A stretch of 62,874 nt of DNA from Methanobacteriota archaeon (GTDB lineage Archaea > Thermoplasmatota > Thermoplasmata > Thermoplasmatales > GCA-001856825). Shown here one piece after another: positions 1 through 8,974 of the stretch (position 1 is its first letter; every line of letters begins with the position of its first letter). The stretch is taken from contig JAFMDN010000005.1 in NCBI GenBank assembly GCA_017857235.1, forward strand, positions 1 to 62,874, in the 5' to 3' direction. The notes beneath the pieces were generated by a model. The model searched no databases. It was not told the DNA's origin and saw only the letters and a list, made by a program, of their open reading frames with translations. The position numbers were made by a program, and so were the translations under genes.

Positions 1-330
1 TGCCAAGATTGTGGCCATAAATGGAACTGTTGCCACAATTCAGACTGATATAGGAGCAATAAATACAAGCTTGGCAAGCATAAATGCTCAGCTTACATCA
101 ATACAAGGTAATATAGCCACTATACAGACATCCCTTGGAACAATACAGGCTTCACTGAACTCCTTAAATGCCAAGATTGTGGCCATAAATGGAACTGTTG
201 CCACAATTCAGACTGATATAGGAACAATAAATACAAGCTTGGCAAGCATAAATGCTCAGCTTACATCAATACAGGGTAATATAGCGACTATACAAACATC
301 CCTTGGAACAATACAAGGAACGGTAACAAG
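1..330 (+). repeat. 168-bp in-frame tandem repeat inside the heptad-repeat gene
   Basis: The sequence tgccaagattgtggccataa occurs at position 1 and again at 169. The following ~150 bases are nearly identical in both copies, and the second copy degenerates after about 315. The period of 168 nt is 56 codons, exactly eight heptads, so unequal recombination would keep both frame and coiled-coil register. More copies may lie upstream of the window. Confidence 0.85.
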
Positions 331-556
331 CATCAATGGATCGGTCGCTACCATTAAGACACAGTTGGGTACTTTGCAGACATCGGTAAATGGAGTTACA
401 AGCTCTGTAAATGCAGCTAAATCATCAACATCCAATGCTGTGACATTTGAGGTACTCATAATGGTCCTAGTGCTTATAACTTTAGTTGTAGCAATAGGAA
501 CCCTGTTGATTGCTAATAGGATGATTAAAAGATTGGAAGAATTAAAGAAGCAGTAA
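2..556 (+). CDS. Heptad-repeat coiled-coil membrane-anchored protein (5' end outside window)
   Basis: The reading frame is open to the left edge, so the gene is truncated; the track's GTG at 11 lies inside a repeat and is not a credible start. The visible part is a run of seven-residue units of the form xx(I/V/L)xx(I/L)(N/Q), for example GTVATIQ, TSLASIN and GNIATIQ. Eight such units form a 56-residue block that begins again after 168 nt with near-identical DNA. This pattern predicts a long parallel coiled coil. The C-terminus has one hydrophobic segment (VLIMVLVLITLVVAIGTLLI) followed by a basic tail (RMIKRLEELKKQ), so the stalk probably projects outward from a C-terminal membrane anchor. 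The function is not recognisable; a surface fibre or stalk is inferred. A T-rich stretch follows the stop codon. Confidence 0.7.
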   Translation, partial: AKIVAINGTVATIQTDIGAINTSLASINAQLTSIQGNIATIQTSLGTIQASLNSLNAKIVAINGTVATIQTDIGTINTSLASINAQLTSIQGNIATIQTSLGTIQGTVTSINGSVATIKTQLGTLQTSVNGVTSSVNAAKSSTSNAVTFEVLIMVLVLITLVVAIGTLLIANRMIKRLEELKKQ

Positions 557-641
557 ATTTATTTTTCTTTCCTTATTTTTATCTTTATTAAGTAGATTTT
601 TTTAGGAAATATTAAAATACAAATTTGTTGATTCATTTTGA

Positions 642-3600
642 ATGAGAAATATTGTAAAGTTAGAAGAATCAGGTGTATCAGAGGTAGTCGGAACGATTTT
701 AATTTTGGTTATAACGGTAATTTTATTTGCCACTGTATTCACTTACGTTCAGCATATTCCACCCCCCTCCAAATCAGCCCAATTGGTAATACAATCGAAT
801 ATTTACGGGACCGGGGAGAATATTAGTATTCAGCTTAAGGACTTGGCAGGGTCAACGTTAAATTCCAATGAAACTTATCTTGATATATTTGTAAATGGCA
901 CATTTAAATCATTCAATTTATATTCCCTTACCAAAAAACCCACATTTGGGCCTGGTTCTTATTTAAATATAAATCTTTTTGATTTGGGTATCCAAGTGGA
1001 CAATATATCCAGCTTGGGACTTTTAATATTCTCTGAACAGTACAATCAAATTTTATGGAAATTGAATGGTTACACTTTCTCTGGAATTTATATTTTAAAT
1101 GCTTACGCAACCCCATTACCAATTCAACCCAATATTCAGTTTTATGTATATGCTTCTATTTTTACTCCATACAACAACACAACTGTCTCGATAAATTTGA
1201 CCAAATTATTTGGTGAGAAATATATTGTCCAGATGACTAATTTGAGTTCGAATGGAAATTTTAGATATTATTATTCACAAATTACTACTCCTTCATCCTT
1301 TAATTATAATGCCGAATTTGCCATCATAAAAGCTCAATCCGGAAATCATATAAGTTCTTATAACCTTAGCCTTTATTCATCAAGTTCGGCATCTCCCGAT
1401 GTAACCATAGAACAGGGTGGCATTATTTTAGAGAATTCAAGGCCTGTACACGGTTCAAATGATCCCGTGCAAATTATTGTTAGGGATAATGCACCCATAG
1501 CTGCAACATTTAATTTGTTTGTTTATGATAGATATCCCAATGGTACGCAATTACCCATTCAGAACAATTTTGGTAATATTAAAGTTAATAATGAATGGGT
1601 AATTGATGGAACATTTTCAGTTGGTGCTTTTTCTGTTGCCACAATATCATTTATCTGGGAAAATGTAGGAGGTAATGGTCCAGGAGCGGGGAATAATGTA
1701 TTAATTGCAGGGTTAACTAATATAACTGGTATCAATGGGGTAATTCAAATTCCAAATCCACCGAATGTTACGCAACAGGTTTTTGTTCAACCTAAAATAT
1801 TGTTAATGAATGAGCAGGGAATATATTCCGGTACCAATTCGGATGTATCGGAATATTATAAAGTTACGCTAGAATACACTGGTTATACCAGTGATTATCT
1901 TACAGTTCCTTATGGTGGAGCTGTAAATTTGACAGGTTACGATTTAATAATATGGTTTACAGGAAGCAATAATCAAGGGATATCATTAACGCAACTTAAT
2001 CAATTAGCCAATTTTTATTCTAACGGCGGAAAATTGTTCATAATAAATCCAACTGTAATGAATATACAGTCGTTCCAATCATATAATGTTAATTACAATG
2101 CTACCGTAAATATCTCAAGTAGCGCGAAATTCACATTTGCAATAAATCAAATCAAAAGCCTTAATTTGATATATCAACCTAATATGAATTCATATGTATC
2201 TTCTGATGGAATCTTATTCAATGCATCCGTATTTGGAGGAACATGGAATAATTTAACTTATTTCCATTACAATGGACTCAATTTGGCTATTTCGGGGTAT
2301 GCAAAGAATGGAAACGGTGGAAGAATCGTATATTTAGGCTTTGAATTCGCTAGGCTTCCATTATATCAGCAAGATTACCTAGGAAATAAAATATTGATGT
2401 GGTTATTTAATGTTACATTTATGCCGGGCTACCAACTAGCATTAACTGACATAGTTCCATCAACCTACACTCCATTGTTCTCTCAAAATATCAATATCTC
2501 GTTTTATATTACCAACCTGTCACCTGTAAATCTAACAACCCAGCTAGAAGTACTAATGAATGGTAATTTTTATAATTATTATTCTATTCCACAAATTCCG
2601 AAAAATGGGGGTTTCATAATATATAATATTAGTTGGAATGCCACTCCACCTGGATACACTTATATCACAGGGATCCTTGATCCATTCCATGAAATACCAC
2701 AGATAAATTATGCGTTGGACGAGGCGTCATCTATTGTGAACACCACAATATTTGTTCAATATTCAGTTTTGATTTTAAAATTACAATCACTCAATGGAGA
2801 AAGTACCCATGGAACACCAAATCTCAATTCTACTCTCCAAAGCCTCGGGGTAAAATATAACTGGATGCTTTATAATCCTTCCTCATCTGTTAATTATTCT
2901 AATGTCTTCAAGAGATATAATACAGTTATTTTGGATTCAGACAGTTCACTATTATCAAATTCGGGCAGTTCGTTTTCCTTATCCAATTTGAATTACGCAA
3001 TTGAATCATATTATAGCCTGGGGACAACAACTATGTCGGGACTATACTCTATGTTCTTTATTGGAAATGGGACTTATGCGTTAATAACTAAAGATTTATC
3101 TTCATCTGGGACCCAAATTATCGGGCAAATATTTAATGTAAATTTCGGGCAGACCGCTAATCTACCATTTGGTCCCGACGGGTTATATCTATCATTCGGT
3201 AATAATATAACCAACCCCAATTACGGTTTCTTTGGCAGCTATATGACAAATTCCATTGGATATCTTTTAACGCAAAATTCTAGAGCACCAATTTATTACA
3301 TAAAAAGCAGTCAGAATCTTTGGCCTATTTTGGGAACGAAGTGGAATGGGACAGGAAATGCTATAGCTGTAATAGGAAATCAGAACGGATTTAGGTACTT
3401 TATAGGTGACTTCGGTCTTTCCCAAATTTCGGGATTAATTCAATATCACAGTTCGCAATATTCACCATTGAATCCATCTATGTCTTCAAGGCTTTATTTT
3501 ATGCTTATGTTAATGGGATTTGTAAACTATACAGTTAATAAAATAATACCAGACGTACTCGCTTCATCAATAAGTTACTCTTCTTCCATTTTGATGATAA

Positions 3601-5267
3601 ACAGATATTATGTTGTGAATGGAGCTATTTTAAATCTGGGCGATAAGGGAGGTAGTGCGGAAATAGAAGCATTCGATGGATCTGGACTGTTTGGAACTCA
3701 AACTGTTTACCTTCCACCATTATCGGAAGTTCCAGTGCAATTTATTTGGGACCCTCAATTTGCAGCGATGCCACAAAATCCTAGAGATATTAGAATAGTA
3801 GTCAGTTATGTAACGGGAAGTTACATAAGCTCCCTTAATTTCCTTCGTGAGGCTATTAATCAAACTCCAGTTTATGTTTTCTACGATAACCTCAGCACAG
3901 GGGATAATTGGAATTCATATTCAGTGGTCTGGGCATATACTGGAGTTAATTTCTATGGGACACAAAATTACCTCATATCGGCTGAACCTTATAATACTGA
4001 AGGATACGTAGCAACTTCTGTTTCTGAGCTGTCTCCGGGTGTATATTATTCTTCGTCCAGCAATCTATTCAGCTATATTGATTCAAGTGCCTGGGGATTT
4101 TTCAACAACAGCATTTCGGGTGGATACAGTCTTGGAACCAGCTACGATTATTATAGTGCAATGAACGGCTATGGTTGGGATTGGAGTTATACTGGCAGTT
4201 ATTATGTAGTCCAAACTGAGAACTTGAAAATTCATGGATCTGCCTATGTATATTTGCAAATGGACGCCAACTTTATGCTTTCATTGGGTGGTGAGGGTGT
4301 AGCTGTGTTTGTAAGTTTTGCCGGAAATTCTGAATGGTATGAAGTGATGCCTACGCAGGGTTATCCGGGTAATGTGAACGCTTCGGGTCTCAGTAATAAG
4401 TACATATATCCCAGTAACAATGCAGATTTAATGCCTGCCTTTACTGGAGTTTCAAGCGGCGAATATCACGGCTGGGAGCATTTTACTTTCAATTTAAGTA
4501 GTGTTCTCATTCAAAACATTCCTTCAGGACAGCTTTATAAGGATAATGCTATAAGCATAGCATTCGTATTAGTTATAGGGCCATATGGTTATAATTACAA
4601 TATTTATGGAAATGACTATTTTTATGCTGACAATATAAAAGTAATTGAAAATGGAACAAGCGGCTTAGGTGGGGCACCATCCCAAATGTGGCACAGGGTA
4701 AAGTATGGAAATAATTATGTTTTCAACAGTAGCACGATAGTTAATAGTGAAGTGGCATCTGTGGTTTCAGTGCCTATAACTCTGATTGACCTTTATAATG
4801 CCACGCTTAACTTCATGACTAATTATTCTATATATGCATGGTTTGCAGACGCAAATGATCCGCTAGATACTCCTTATGGATTCAGATTGTATGTCGGAAT
4901 TCCTGGTCAATTTGGACAAATTATATGGAATCAAATAGATACTAGATGGGCGGGGGAAGCAGGAGCATTTCCATCATTGTCGAATGCAGCTACCATTCCT
5001 AGCGCTTATTATAGCGGACTATATGCATTCCATGAAACCGGTACTTCTATAAGCCTTAGTGGTTATATAGGATCAACTATATATATAAAGTTTGAAGTCA
5101 ATGGGGATTACTATAATTATAGCAGCAATCCGCCATATGGCTTCTATGGTTCAACAGGTATGTACGAACCATCAATGAATAGTCCTTACTGGGCCGACTT
5201 TACAGACGTGATTATAACGGGTCAAAGCTACGCTGATTTAATCCAGGTTAACGAGTACTGGTATTAG
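642..5267 (+). CDS. Giant pilin-signal (class III) surface protein with GATase-like and adhesin-like regions
   Basis: The 1541-residue product starts with a type IV pilin-like class III signal: a short charged leader ending in EESG, then VSEVVGTILILVITVILFA. Cleavage by a prepilin peptidase after the glycine is predicted. The rest is Asn/Ser/Tyr-rich with many N-glycosylation sequons. Around residues 385-590 and 690-860 there are alpha/beta segments that resemble the ThuA/class I amidotransferase fold (for example YDLIIWFTGSNN and GGRIVYLGFEF). Around 990-1060 a CARDB-like strand segment follows. The last ~400 residues look like MAM/InhA-type jelly rolls (SLSGYIGSTIYIKFEV). The ATG at 642 is chosen because a TATA-like ATTAAAATAC lies at 610-619, a leaderless spacing. 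Domain names are judgement by eye. The protein is far larger than ordinary pilins (100-300 residues). It may be displayed on or beside the pilus made by the 48-53 kb operon. Confidence 0.75.
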   Translation: MRNIVKLEESGVSEVVGTILILVITVILFATVFTYVQHIPPPSKSAQLVIQSNIYGTGENISIQLKDLAGSTLNSNETYLDIFVNGTFKSFNLYSLTKKPTFGPGSYLNINLFDLGIQVDNISSLGLLIFSEQYNQILWKLNGYTFSGIYILNAYATPLPIQPNIQFYVYASIFTPYNNTTVSINLTKLFGEKYIVQMTNLSSNGNFRYYYSQITTPSSFNYNAEFAIIKAQSGNHISSYNLSLYSSSSASPDVTIEQGGIILENSRPVHGSNDPVQIIVRDNAPIAATFNLFVYDRYPNGTQLPIQNNFGNIKVNNEWVIDGTFSVGAFSVATISFIWENVGGNGPGAGNNVLIAGLTNITGINGVIQIPNPPNVTQQVFVQPKILLMNEQGIYSGTNSDVSEYYKVTLEYTGYTSDYLTVPYGGAVNLTGYDLIIWFTGSNNQGISLTQLNQLANFYSNGGKLFIINPTVMNIQSFQSYNVNYNATVNISSSAKFTFAINQIKSLNLIYQPNMNSYVSSDGILFNASVFGGTWNNLTYFHYNGLNLAISGYAKNGNGGRIVYLGFEFARLPLYQQDYLGNKILMWLFNVTFMPGYQLALTDIVPSTYTPLFSQNINISFYITNLSPVNLTTQLEVLMNGNFYNYYSIPQIPKNGGFIIYNISWNATPPGYTYITGILDPFHEIPQINYALDEASSIVNTTIFVQYSVLILKLQSLNGESTHGTPNLNSTLQSLGVKYNWMLYNPSSSVNYSNVFKRYNTVILDSDSSLLSNSGSSFSLSNLNYAIESYYSLGTTTMSGLYSMFFIGNGTYALITKDLSSSGTQIIGQIFNVNFGQTANLPFGPDGLYLSFGNNITNPNYGFFGSYMTNSIGYLLTQNSRAPIYYIKSSQNLWPILGTKWNGTGNAIAVIGNQNGFRYFIGDFGLSQISGLIQYHSSQYSPLNPSMSSRLYFMLMLMGFVNYTVNKIIPDVLASSISYSSSILMINRYYVVNGAILNLGDKGGSAEIEAFDGSGLFGTQTVYLPPLSEVPVQFIWDPQFAAMPQNPRDIRIVVSYVTGSYISSLNFLREAINQTPVYVFYDNLSTGDNWNSYSVVWAYTGVNFYGTQNYLISAEPYNTEGYVATSVSELSPGVYYSSSSNLFSYIDSSAWGFFNNSISGGYSLGTSYDYYSAMNGYGWDWSYTGSYYVVQTENLKIHGSAYVYLQMDANFMLSLGGEGVAVFVSFAGNSEWYEVMPTQGYPGNVNASGLSNKYIYPSNNADLMPAFTGVSSGEYHGWEHFTFNLSSVLIQNIPSGQLYKDNAISIAFVLVIGPYGYNYNIYGNDYFYADNIKVIENGTSGLGGAPSQMWHRVKYGNNYVFNSSTIVNSEVASVVSVPITLIDLYNATLNFMTNYSIYAWFADANDPLDTPYGFRLYVGIPGQFGQIIWNQIDTRWAGEAGAFPSLSNAATIPSAYYSGLYAFHETGTSISLSGYIGSTIYIKFEVNGDYYNYSSNPPYGFYGSTGMYEPSMNSPYWADFTDVIITGQSYADLIQVNEYWY

Positions 5268-5342
5268 TATTGAATTTAAACTTTAAAGATTAACTGGAGA
5301 TTTCTTTCTTTTTTATTATAATAGGGATAAATCCTTTTATTA

Positions 5343-5915
5343 ATGCGAAATATTATAGTTTGGATGGATTCAATTGTAGTATTTTCAGATTCAAGCGCGA
5401 TAACCGTTATAGTTCTGGCATTATTGAGCATTGTTATGAAAGATGGTAAGTTACACATTCCCATAGCAAGAAAATTCATTTCAGTATCCATGATATCAAT
5501 TATTGCCATTCTCAGTAGTCTATTTTACAGTTATTCCTACGCACTATTCGTATTTTTTATATTTCAATTCATTTCTATTGTTATTCTCTACCATACGTAT
5601 TTAAAATCCATACTATATCAAATTTTCTTTATACCACTTGGACTAATTGAGGAAATTGTCGTTGCCCTTTCATTATACTTTTCTTTCTTCATTACATTTT
5701 CATTCATGGAAAAGAAGCAGCTTGAAAGAAAAGGTACAACCATAATTCTTTTATCACTACTATTTCTTAATATTTCAGTCCTTTTAGAGCTATTGAATTT
5801 CATATTTATCGAAAATAACATTTTACCTCTTTCAATCGCTTTATATGACTTATTCCTAATATTATTTTTCGCACCATGGGTCTTGCCAAGTGAATTAGTG
5901 TATGAGAAAGAATAG
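5343..5915 (+). CDS. Polytopic membrane protein of unknown function
   Basis: This is a 190-residue, strongly hydrophobic protein with about five or six predicted membrane segments (for example VIVLALLSIVM and LFVFFIFQFISIVILYH) and short charged loops. No family was recognised. The start at 5343 fits a TATA-like TTATTATAAT about 21-30 nt upstream. The end overlaps the following winged-helix gene by 14 nt, so the two are probably cotranscribed. A membrane sensor or partner for the winged-helix protein is possible but is only inference from that overlap. Confidence 0.65.
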   Translation: MRNIIVWMDSIVVFSDSSAITVIVLALLSIVMKDGKLHIPIARKFISVSMISIIAILSSLFYSYSYALFVFFIFQFISIVILYHTYLKSILYQIFFIPLGLIEEIVVALSLYFSFFITFSFMEKKQLERKGTTIILLSLLFLNISVLLELLNFIFIENNILPLSIALYDLFLILFFAPWVLPSELVYEKE

Positions 5916-6183
5916 GAATGAAATTCAGGTTATAGTAGATTTCCTGAAGTGCGTTCAGGAGGCCGATAGCGAAAGTCAGGTATCATTTATAATGAGGAAG
6001 GTAAACATAACACATTCAAAATATAGAGAAATATCCGAGTACCTCATATCCAATGGAATGATGGAGATGGTTGAAAACGGTGAAAAGAAGATTTTAAGAT
6101 TAACAAGCAAGGGTGCGAATTTTATAAGAGATTATGAAAGATTTAAAAAAATTATTGAAGACAATTACGGTTTTAAGATTTAG
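5902..6183 (+). CDS. Winged helix-turn-helix protein (HTH_45-like)
   Basis: The 93-residue product looks like the small archaeal single-domain winged helix family. A first helix IQVIVDFLKCVQ is followed by SFIMRKVNITHSKYREISEYL (recognition region), then the wing GEKKILRLTSKGANFI and a C-terminal helix. The pattern of 'iTekGreFl' near the end is typical of the HTH_45 group. It is expected to bind DNA as a dimer. It overlaps the preceding membrane-protein gene by 14 nt and is followed by a small RAM-domain gene, making a compact run of small regulatory genes. The target is unknown. Confidence 0.7.
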   Translation: MRKNRNEIQVIVDFLKCVQEADSESQVSFIMRKVNITHSKYREISEYLISNGMMEMVENGEKKILRLTSKGANFIRDYERFKKIIEDNYGFKI

Positions 6184-6224
6184 AAAAGCTTTTTTTCATG
6201 TTTAAAATACGTTATTTGATAAAT

Positions 6225-6524
6225 ATGTCAGAGGAAAACTTGGATAACATTAGCGGGTCAAAGGTTGTAACTGCAGTTATACATGTTAAAACAAGTACTG
6301 ATAAGATTGAAGAAATATCAAAATCATTGCAGGAAATTAACTATGTTGAGGACATATACTTGGTGACCGGAGAATGGGATCTTATATTAAAAGTTCGTTT
6401 CCCCGATGTTGATTCGATGAAGAAATTCTTACTTAAGGATCTGAGAAATAAGGAAGGGATAAAAGATTCTCAGACATCTATGGTAATTAGTATTTTCAAA
6501 GATAGAGGCATAGTTTTCAAATAG
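6225..6524 (+). CDS. Stand-alone Lrp/AsnC RAM (ligand-binding) domain protein
   Basis: The product is about 99 residues and lacks any HTH. The segment VVTAVIHVKTSTDKIEEISK, then YVEDIYLVTGEWDLILKVRF and VDSMKKFLLKDLRNKEGI, follows the beta-alpha-beta-beta-alpha-beta ferredoxin-like RAM domain of Lrp/AsnC regulators, including the G-x-x-D turn used for small-molecule contacts. Single-domain RAM proteins are known to bind amino acids and may modulate full-length Lrp proteins. The track opens at 6198, but the ATG at 6225 (MSEENLDN) is preferred because the A/T-rich TTTAAAATA at 6201-6209 resembles a promoter. The spacing is slightly short, so the start stays uncertain. Confidence 0.7.
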   Translation: MSEENLDNISGSKVVTAVIHVKTSTDKIEEISKSLQEINYVEDIYLVTGEWDLILKVRFPDVDSMKKFLLKDLRNKEGIKDSQTSMVISIFKDRGIVFK

Positions 6525-6535
6525 GGGTGATTTTC

Positions 6536-6820
6536 ATGGACAGTGAAACACAACAATTATTTGATGAATCCCTAAAAATGCTAGATGAACTGCTTACGGA
6601 TTTTTCAATACCAAGAAACATAAGGAAAAACATACAAAATATAAGGACAAAGCTTGCATCAGATAAAACCCCCATAGATGTGCGAGCTGCATCTTCTGTT
6701 ATTTCTTTAGACGAAATTGTTAACGATCCTAATATGCCCCCTCATGCAAGAACAGCGGTCTATATGATAATGGGCAAATTGGAAATAGTGCAGAAAAAAA
6801 CTTCCGGTTCAAATAATTAA
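6536..6820 (+). CDS. UPF0147 family protein
   Basis: This 94-residue all-helical protein carries the features of the archaeal UPF0147 family: LLTDFSIPRNIRKNIQNI, a central VRAASSVISLDEI and NDPNMPPHARTAVYMIMGKLE. The biochemical role of the family is not known to me. The ORF track begins at a GTG (6527), but that GTG is part of a good ribosome-binding site, GGGGTGAT, placed about 6 nt before the ATG at 6536, so 6536 is chosen. The stop codon overlaps that of the convergent mutase small-subunit gene by 4 nt. Confidence 0.85.
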   Translation: MDSETQQLFDESLKMLDELLTDFSIPRNIRKNIQNIRTKLASDKTPIDVRAASSVISLDEIVNDPNMPPHARTAVYMIMGKLEIVQKKTSGSNN

Positions 6821-7287
6821 TTTTTGCTTTCTTTTTCTTTTAATTCCAACTCCCATTTTTTATATGCTGCCTTTTTAATGTGGTCTATTATAATTGATAA
6901 TGGTGTTCCCGGACCGTAATTCCCAGTGATTCCCATCATTTCAAGTTTCTCTCTATCTTCTGGCGGAATTATACCTCCTCCAACACATTGTATATCACTC
7001 GCACCAAGCTTATCTAACCATTTTTTAACTTCTGGAAATGCCGTGAGATGGGCACCATTATGGAGACTCAGGGCTACAACATCAACATCCTCATCCACGG
7101 CAATTCTGGCCACTTTTTCAGGTGTTGGAAGAAGACCGGCATATAAAACTTCCATTCCAGCATCTCTTAGAGCTTTAGCTAGCATTAAAACCCCTCTATC
7201 ATGCCCATCTAATGCAGGCTTAGCTACAAGAACCCTGATTTTTCGTCCAGGGAATTTGGATTCTATATTATCATAGGCTCCTTCCAT
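6817..7287 (-). CDS. mcmA2: Methylmalonyl-CoA mutase, small (B12-binding) subunit
   Basis: The 156-residue product is the cobalamin-binding domain of methylmalonyl-CoA mutase as a separate chain. It has the Rossmann-like start KIRVLVAKPALDGHDRG with the D-x-H-x-x-G motif whose histidine ligates cobalt from below, then DVDVVALSLHNGAH and CVGGGIIPPED, which line the nucleotide-loop pocket. With the large subunit it interconverts (R)-methylmalonyl-CoA and succinyl-CoA in the cytoplasm. It overlaps the end of the large-subunit gene by 25 nt, consistent with translational coupling, and an AGGTG ribosome-binding site lies ahead of the ATG. Split subunits are usual in archaea. Confidence 0.93.
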   Translation of the reverse strand: MEGAYDNIESKFPGRKIRVLVAKPALDGHDRGVLMLAKALRDAGMEVLYAGLLPTPEKVARIAVDEDVDVVALSLHNGAHLTAFPEVKKWLDKLGASDIQCVGGGIIPPEDREKLEMMGITGNYGPGTPLSIIIDHIKKAAYKKWELELKEKESKN

Positions 7288-8900
7288 CCCCCGAACACCT
7301 CCCTTCCCACATTGGCGATTTCTTCAAGTGTGGCATAATTTCTTACTGCCTCTATAACGGCCTCCATAGAATTTTCGTCACTTAAGTATACTTCCCTAAG
7401 TTTTTCTAGACTTTCCTTAACCTTCCTTTCATCCCTCTTCATTTTTAACTTTCTCAATCTTTCAATCTGTAGATTTTCAGCTGTATAGTCAATTTTCAAA
7501 ATATTTATTGGTTGCTCATTTTCCTTTTGGAATATATTAACTCCTACAACCTTTTCCTCTCCAGTTTCAATTTTCTTTTGATGCTCATATGAAGTTGCAG
7601 CTATTTCCCTTTGCAAATAACCATTTTTTATGGCGTTAACTACTCCTCCCATGCTTTCAATTATTCTAAAATACTTGTAAGCTTCTTCTTCCATCTTGTC
7701 TGTAAGATATTCCACATAGTATGAGCCTCCCAGGGGGTCAATCACATCTGCGACTCCTGTTTCATATGCTAGTATCTGCTGGGTCCTCAATGCTATCTCA
7801 ACCGCCTGCTCAGAGGGGAGAGCCCAAGCTTCATCAAATGAATTTGTATGTAAGCTCTGGGTTCCACCCAACACTGCCGCTAAGGCTTCAATCGCAGTTC
7901 TAACTATATTGTTATAAGGTTGTTGCCATGTAAGAGTATACCCTGATGTTTGAGTATGAAAACGGAGAATCATGCTTCTTGGGTTTTTTGCACCGTAGGT
8001 TTCTTTCATTTCTCTAGCCCATATTCTTCTTGCCGCCCTGAATTTAGCAATTTCTTCGAAGAAATTTATTGAACTATTAAAGAAGAAACTGAGCCTTGGA
8101 GCAAAGCTATCAACATCCAACCCATTTTCAATGCCCATTTTAACATATTCAAATCCATCAGCAAGAGTGAAAGCAAGTTCTTGAACAGCGCTGGCTCCAG
8201 CTTCCCTAATATGGTAACCAGAGATTGATATGTAATTCCATTTAGGCATGTATTTCGTTGAATATACCATCATGTCTCTAATAATCCTCATGTGAGCTTC
8301 TGGGGGATATAGCCACTCTTTCTGTGCAATATATTCTTTCAAAATATCAGCTTGAACAGTTCCTGAAAGCCTTTCCTTAGGGACACCCTGCTTTTCCCCT
8401 ACTACTATGTACATTGCCATGAGAATATTTGCAGGGGCATTAATGGTCATTGAAGTTGAAACTTTATCGAGAGGTATATCTTTAAATATTGTTTCCATGT
8501 CTTGAAGGCTGGATACATTTACACCACATTTTCCAACTTCACCGTGTGCTCTTTCTGAATCAGCATCATACCCGTATAAAGTGGGCATATCAAATGCAAT
8601 ACTTAGACCAGTTTCTCCATGGGATAAAAGATACTTTAATCTCTTGTTTGTATCTTCTGGGGTACCAAAACCTGAAAACATCCTCATGGTCCAGAGTTTT
8701 CCCCTATACATGTCCGGATATACTCCCCTTGTAAATGGATACTCACCCGGAAAACCGAGATCTTTGTCATAATCAATATTAACATCCCATGGACCATAGA
8801 TGAGCTTTAGCTCTATATTAGAACTGTTCACCCTCTTTTCAATTTTACCTTTATTCCAGGGGGTTAGAGTTTCATCAATCCACCTTTTTTCATCAGGCAT
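7263..8900 (-). CDS. mcmA1: Methylmalonyl-CoA mutase, large catalytic subunit
   Basis: The product is about 545 residues, matching the TIM-barrel substrate-binding subunit. Visible motifs include the start of the barrel YPFTRGVYPDMYRGKLWTMR, FGTPEDTNKRLKYLL, GLSIAFDMPTLYGYD, the RFHTQTSGYTLTWQQPYNN segment and GGTQSLHTNSFDEA. It catalyses the radical rearrangement of methylmalonyl-CoA with the small subunit encoded downstream. The track begins at 8966, but the methionine at 8900 (MPDEKRWIDET) is chosen because the family begins there and TATACTATAAA lies at 8917-8927. The longer form would run through the divergent promoter. No epimerase or propionyl-CoA carboxylase is in the window. Confidence 0.93.
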   Translation of the reverse strand: MPDEKRWIDETLTPWNKGKIEKRVNSSNIELKLIYGPWDVNIDYDKDLGFPGEYPFTRGVYPDMYRGKLWTMRMFSGFGTPEDTNKRLKYLLSHGETGLSIAFDMPTLYGYDADSERAHGEVGKCGVNVSSLQDMETIFKDIPLDKVSTSMTINAPANILMAMYIVVGEKQGVPKERLSGTVQADILKEYIAQKEWLYPPEAHMRIIRDMMVYSTKYMPKWNYISISGYHIREAGASAVQELAFTLADGFEYVKMGIENGLDVDSFAPRLSFFFNSSINFFEEIAKFRAARRIWAREMKETYGAKNPRSMILRFHTQTSGYTLTWQQPYNNIVRTAIEALAAVLGGTQSLHTNSFDEAWALPSEQAVEIALRTQQILAYETGVADVIDPLGGSYYVEYLTDKMEEEAYKYFRIIESMGGVVNAIKNGYLQREIAATSYEHQKKIETGEEKVVGVNIFQKENEQPINILKIDYTAENLQIERLRKLKMKRDERKVKESLEKLREVYLSDENSMEAVIEAVRNYATLEEIANVGREVFGGWKEPMII

Positions 8901-8974
8901 TAAAAGTATATTTAAGTTTATAGTATAATTTTTTCCTTGATTAAGGTTTAATAATGGGTAAATCATATAGGTAT
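8901..8974. promoter_or_regulatory. Divergent promoter region between mcmA1 and the NifX-like gene
   Basis: On the minus strand TATACTATAAA (8917-8927) lies 17-27 nt before the chosen mcmA1 ATG. On the plus strand TTTAATAAT (8947-8955) lies 20-28 nt before the ATG at 8975. Both spacings fit leaderless archaeal transcripts. No clear operator palindrome was seen. Confidence 0.5.

Noticed and set aside
1-330. CRISPR array from the periodic DNA at the window start
   Set aside because: The repeat is a 168-bp in-frame coding repeat without spacers.
8901-8966. Extended start of mcmA1 used by the ORF track
   Set aside because: The added 22 residues are not family-like and cross the promoter of the mutase and the divergent gene.
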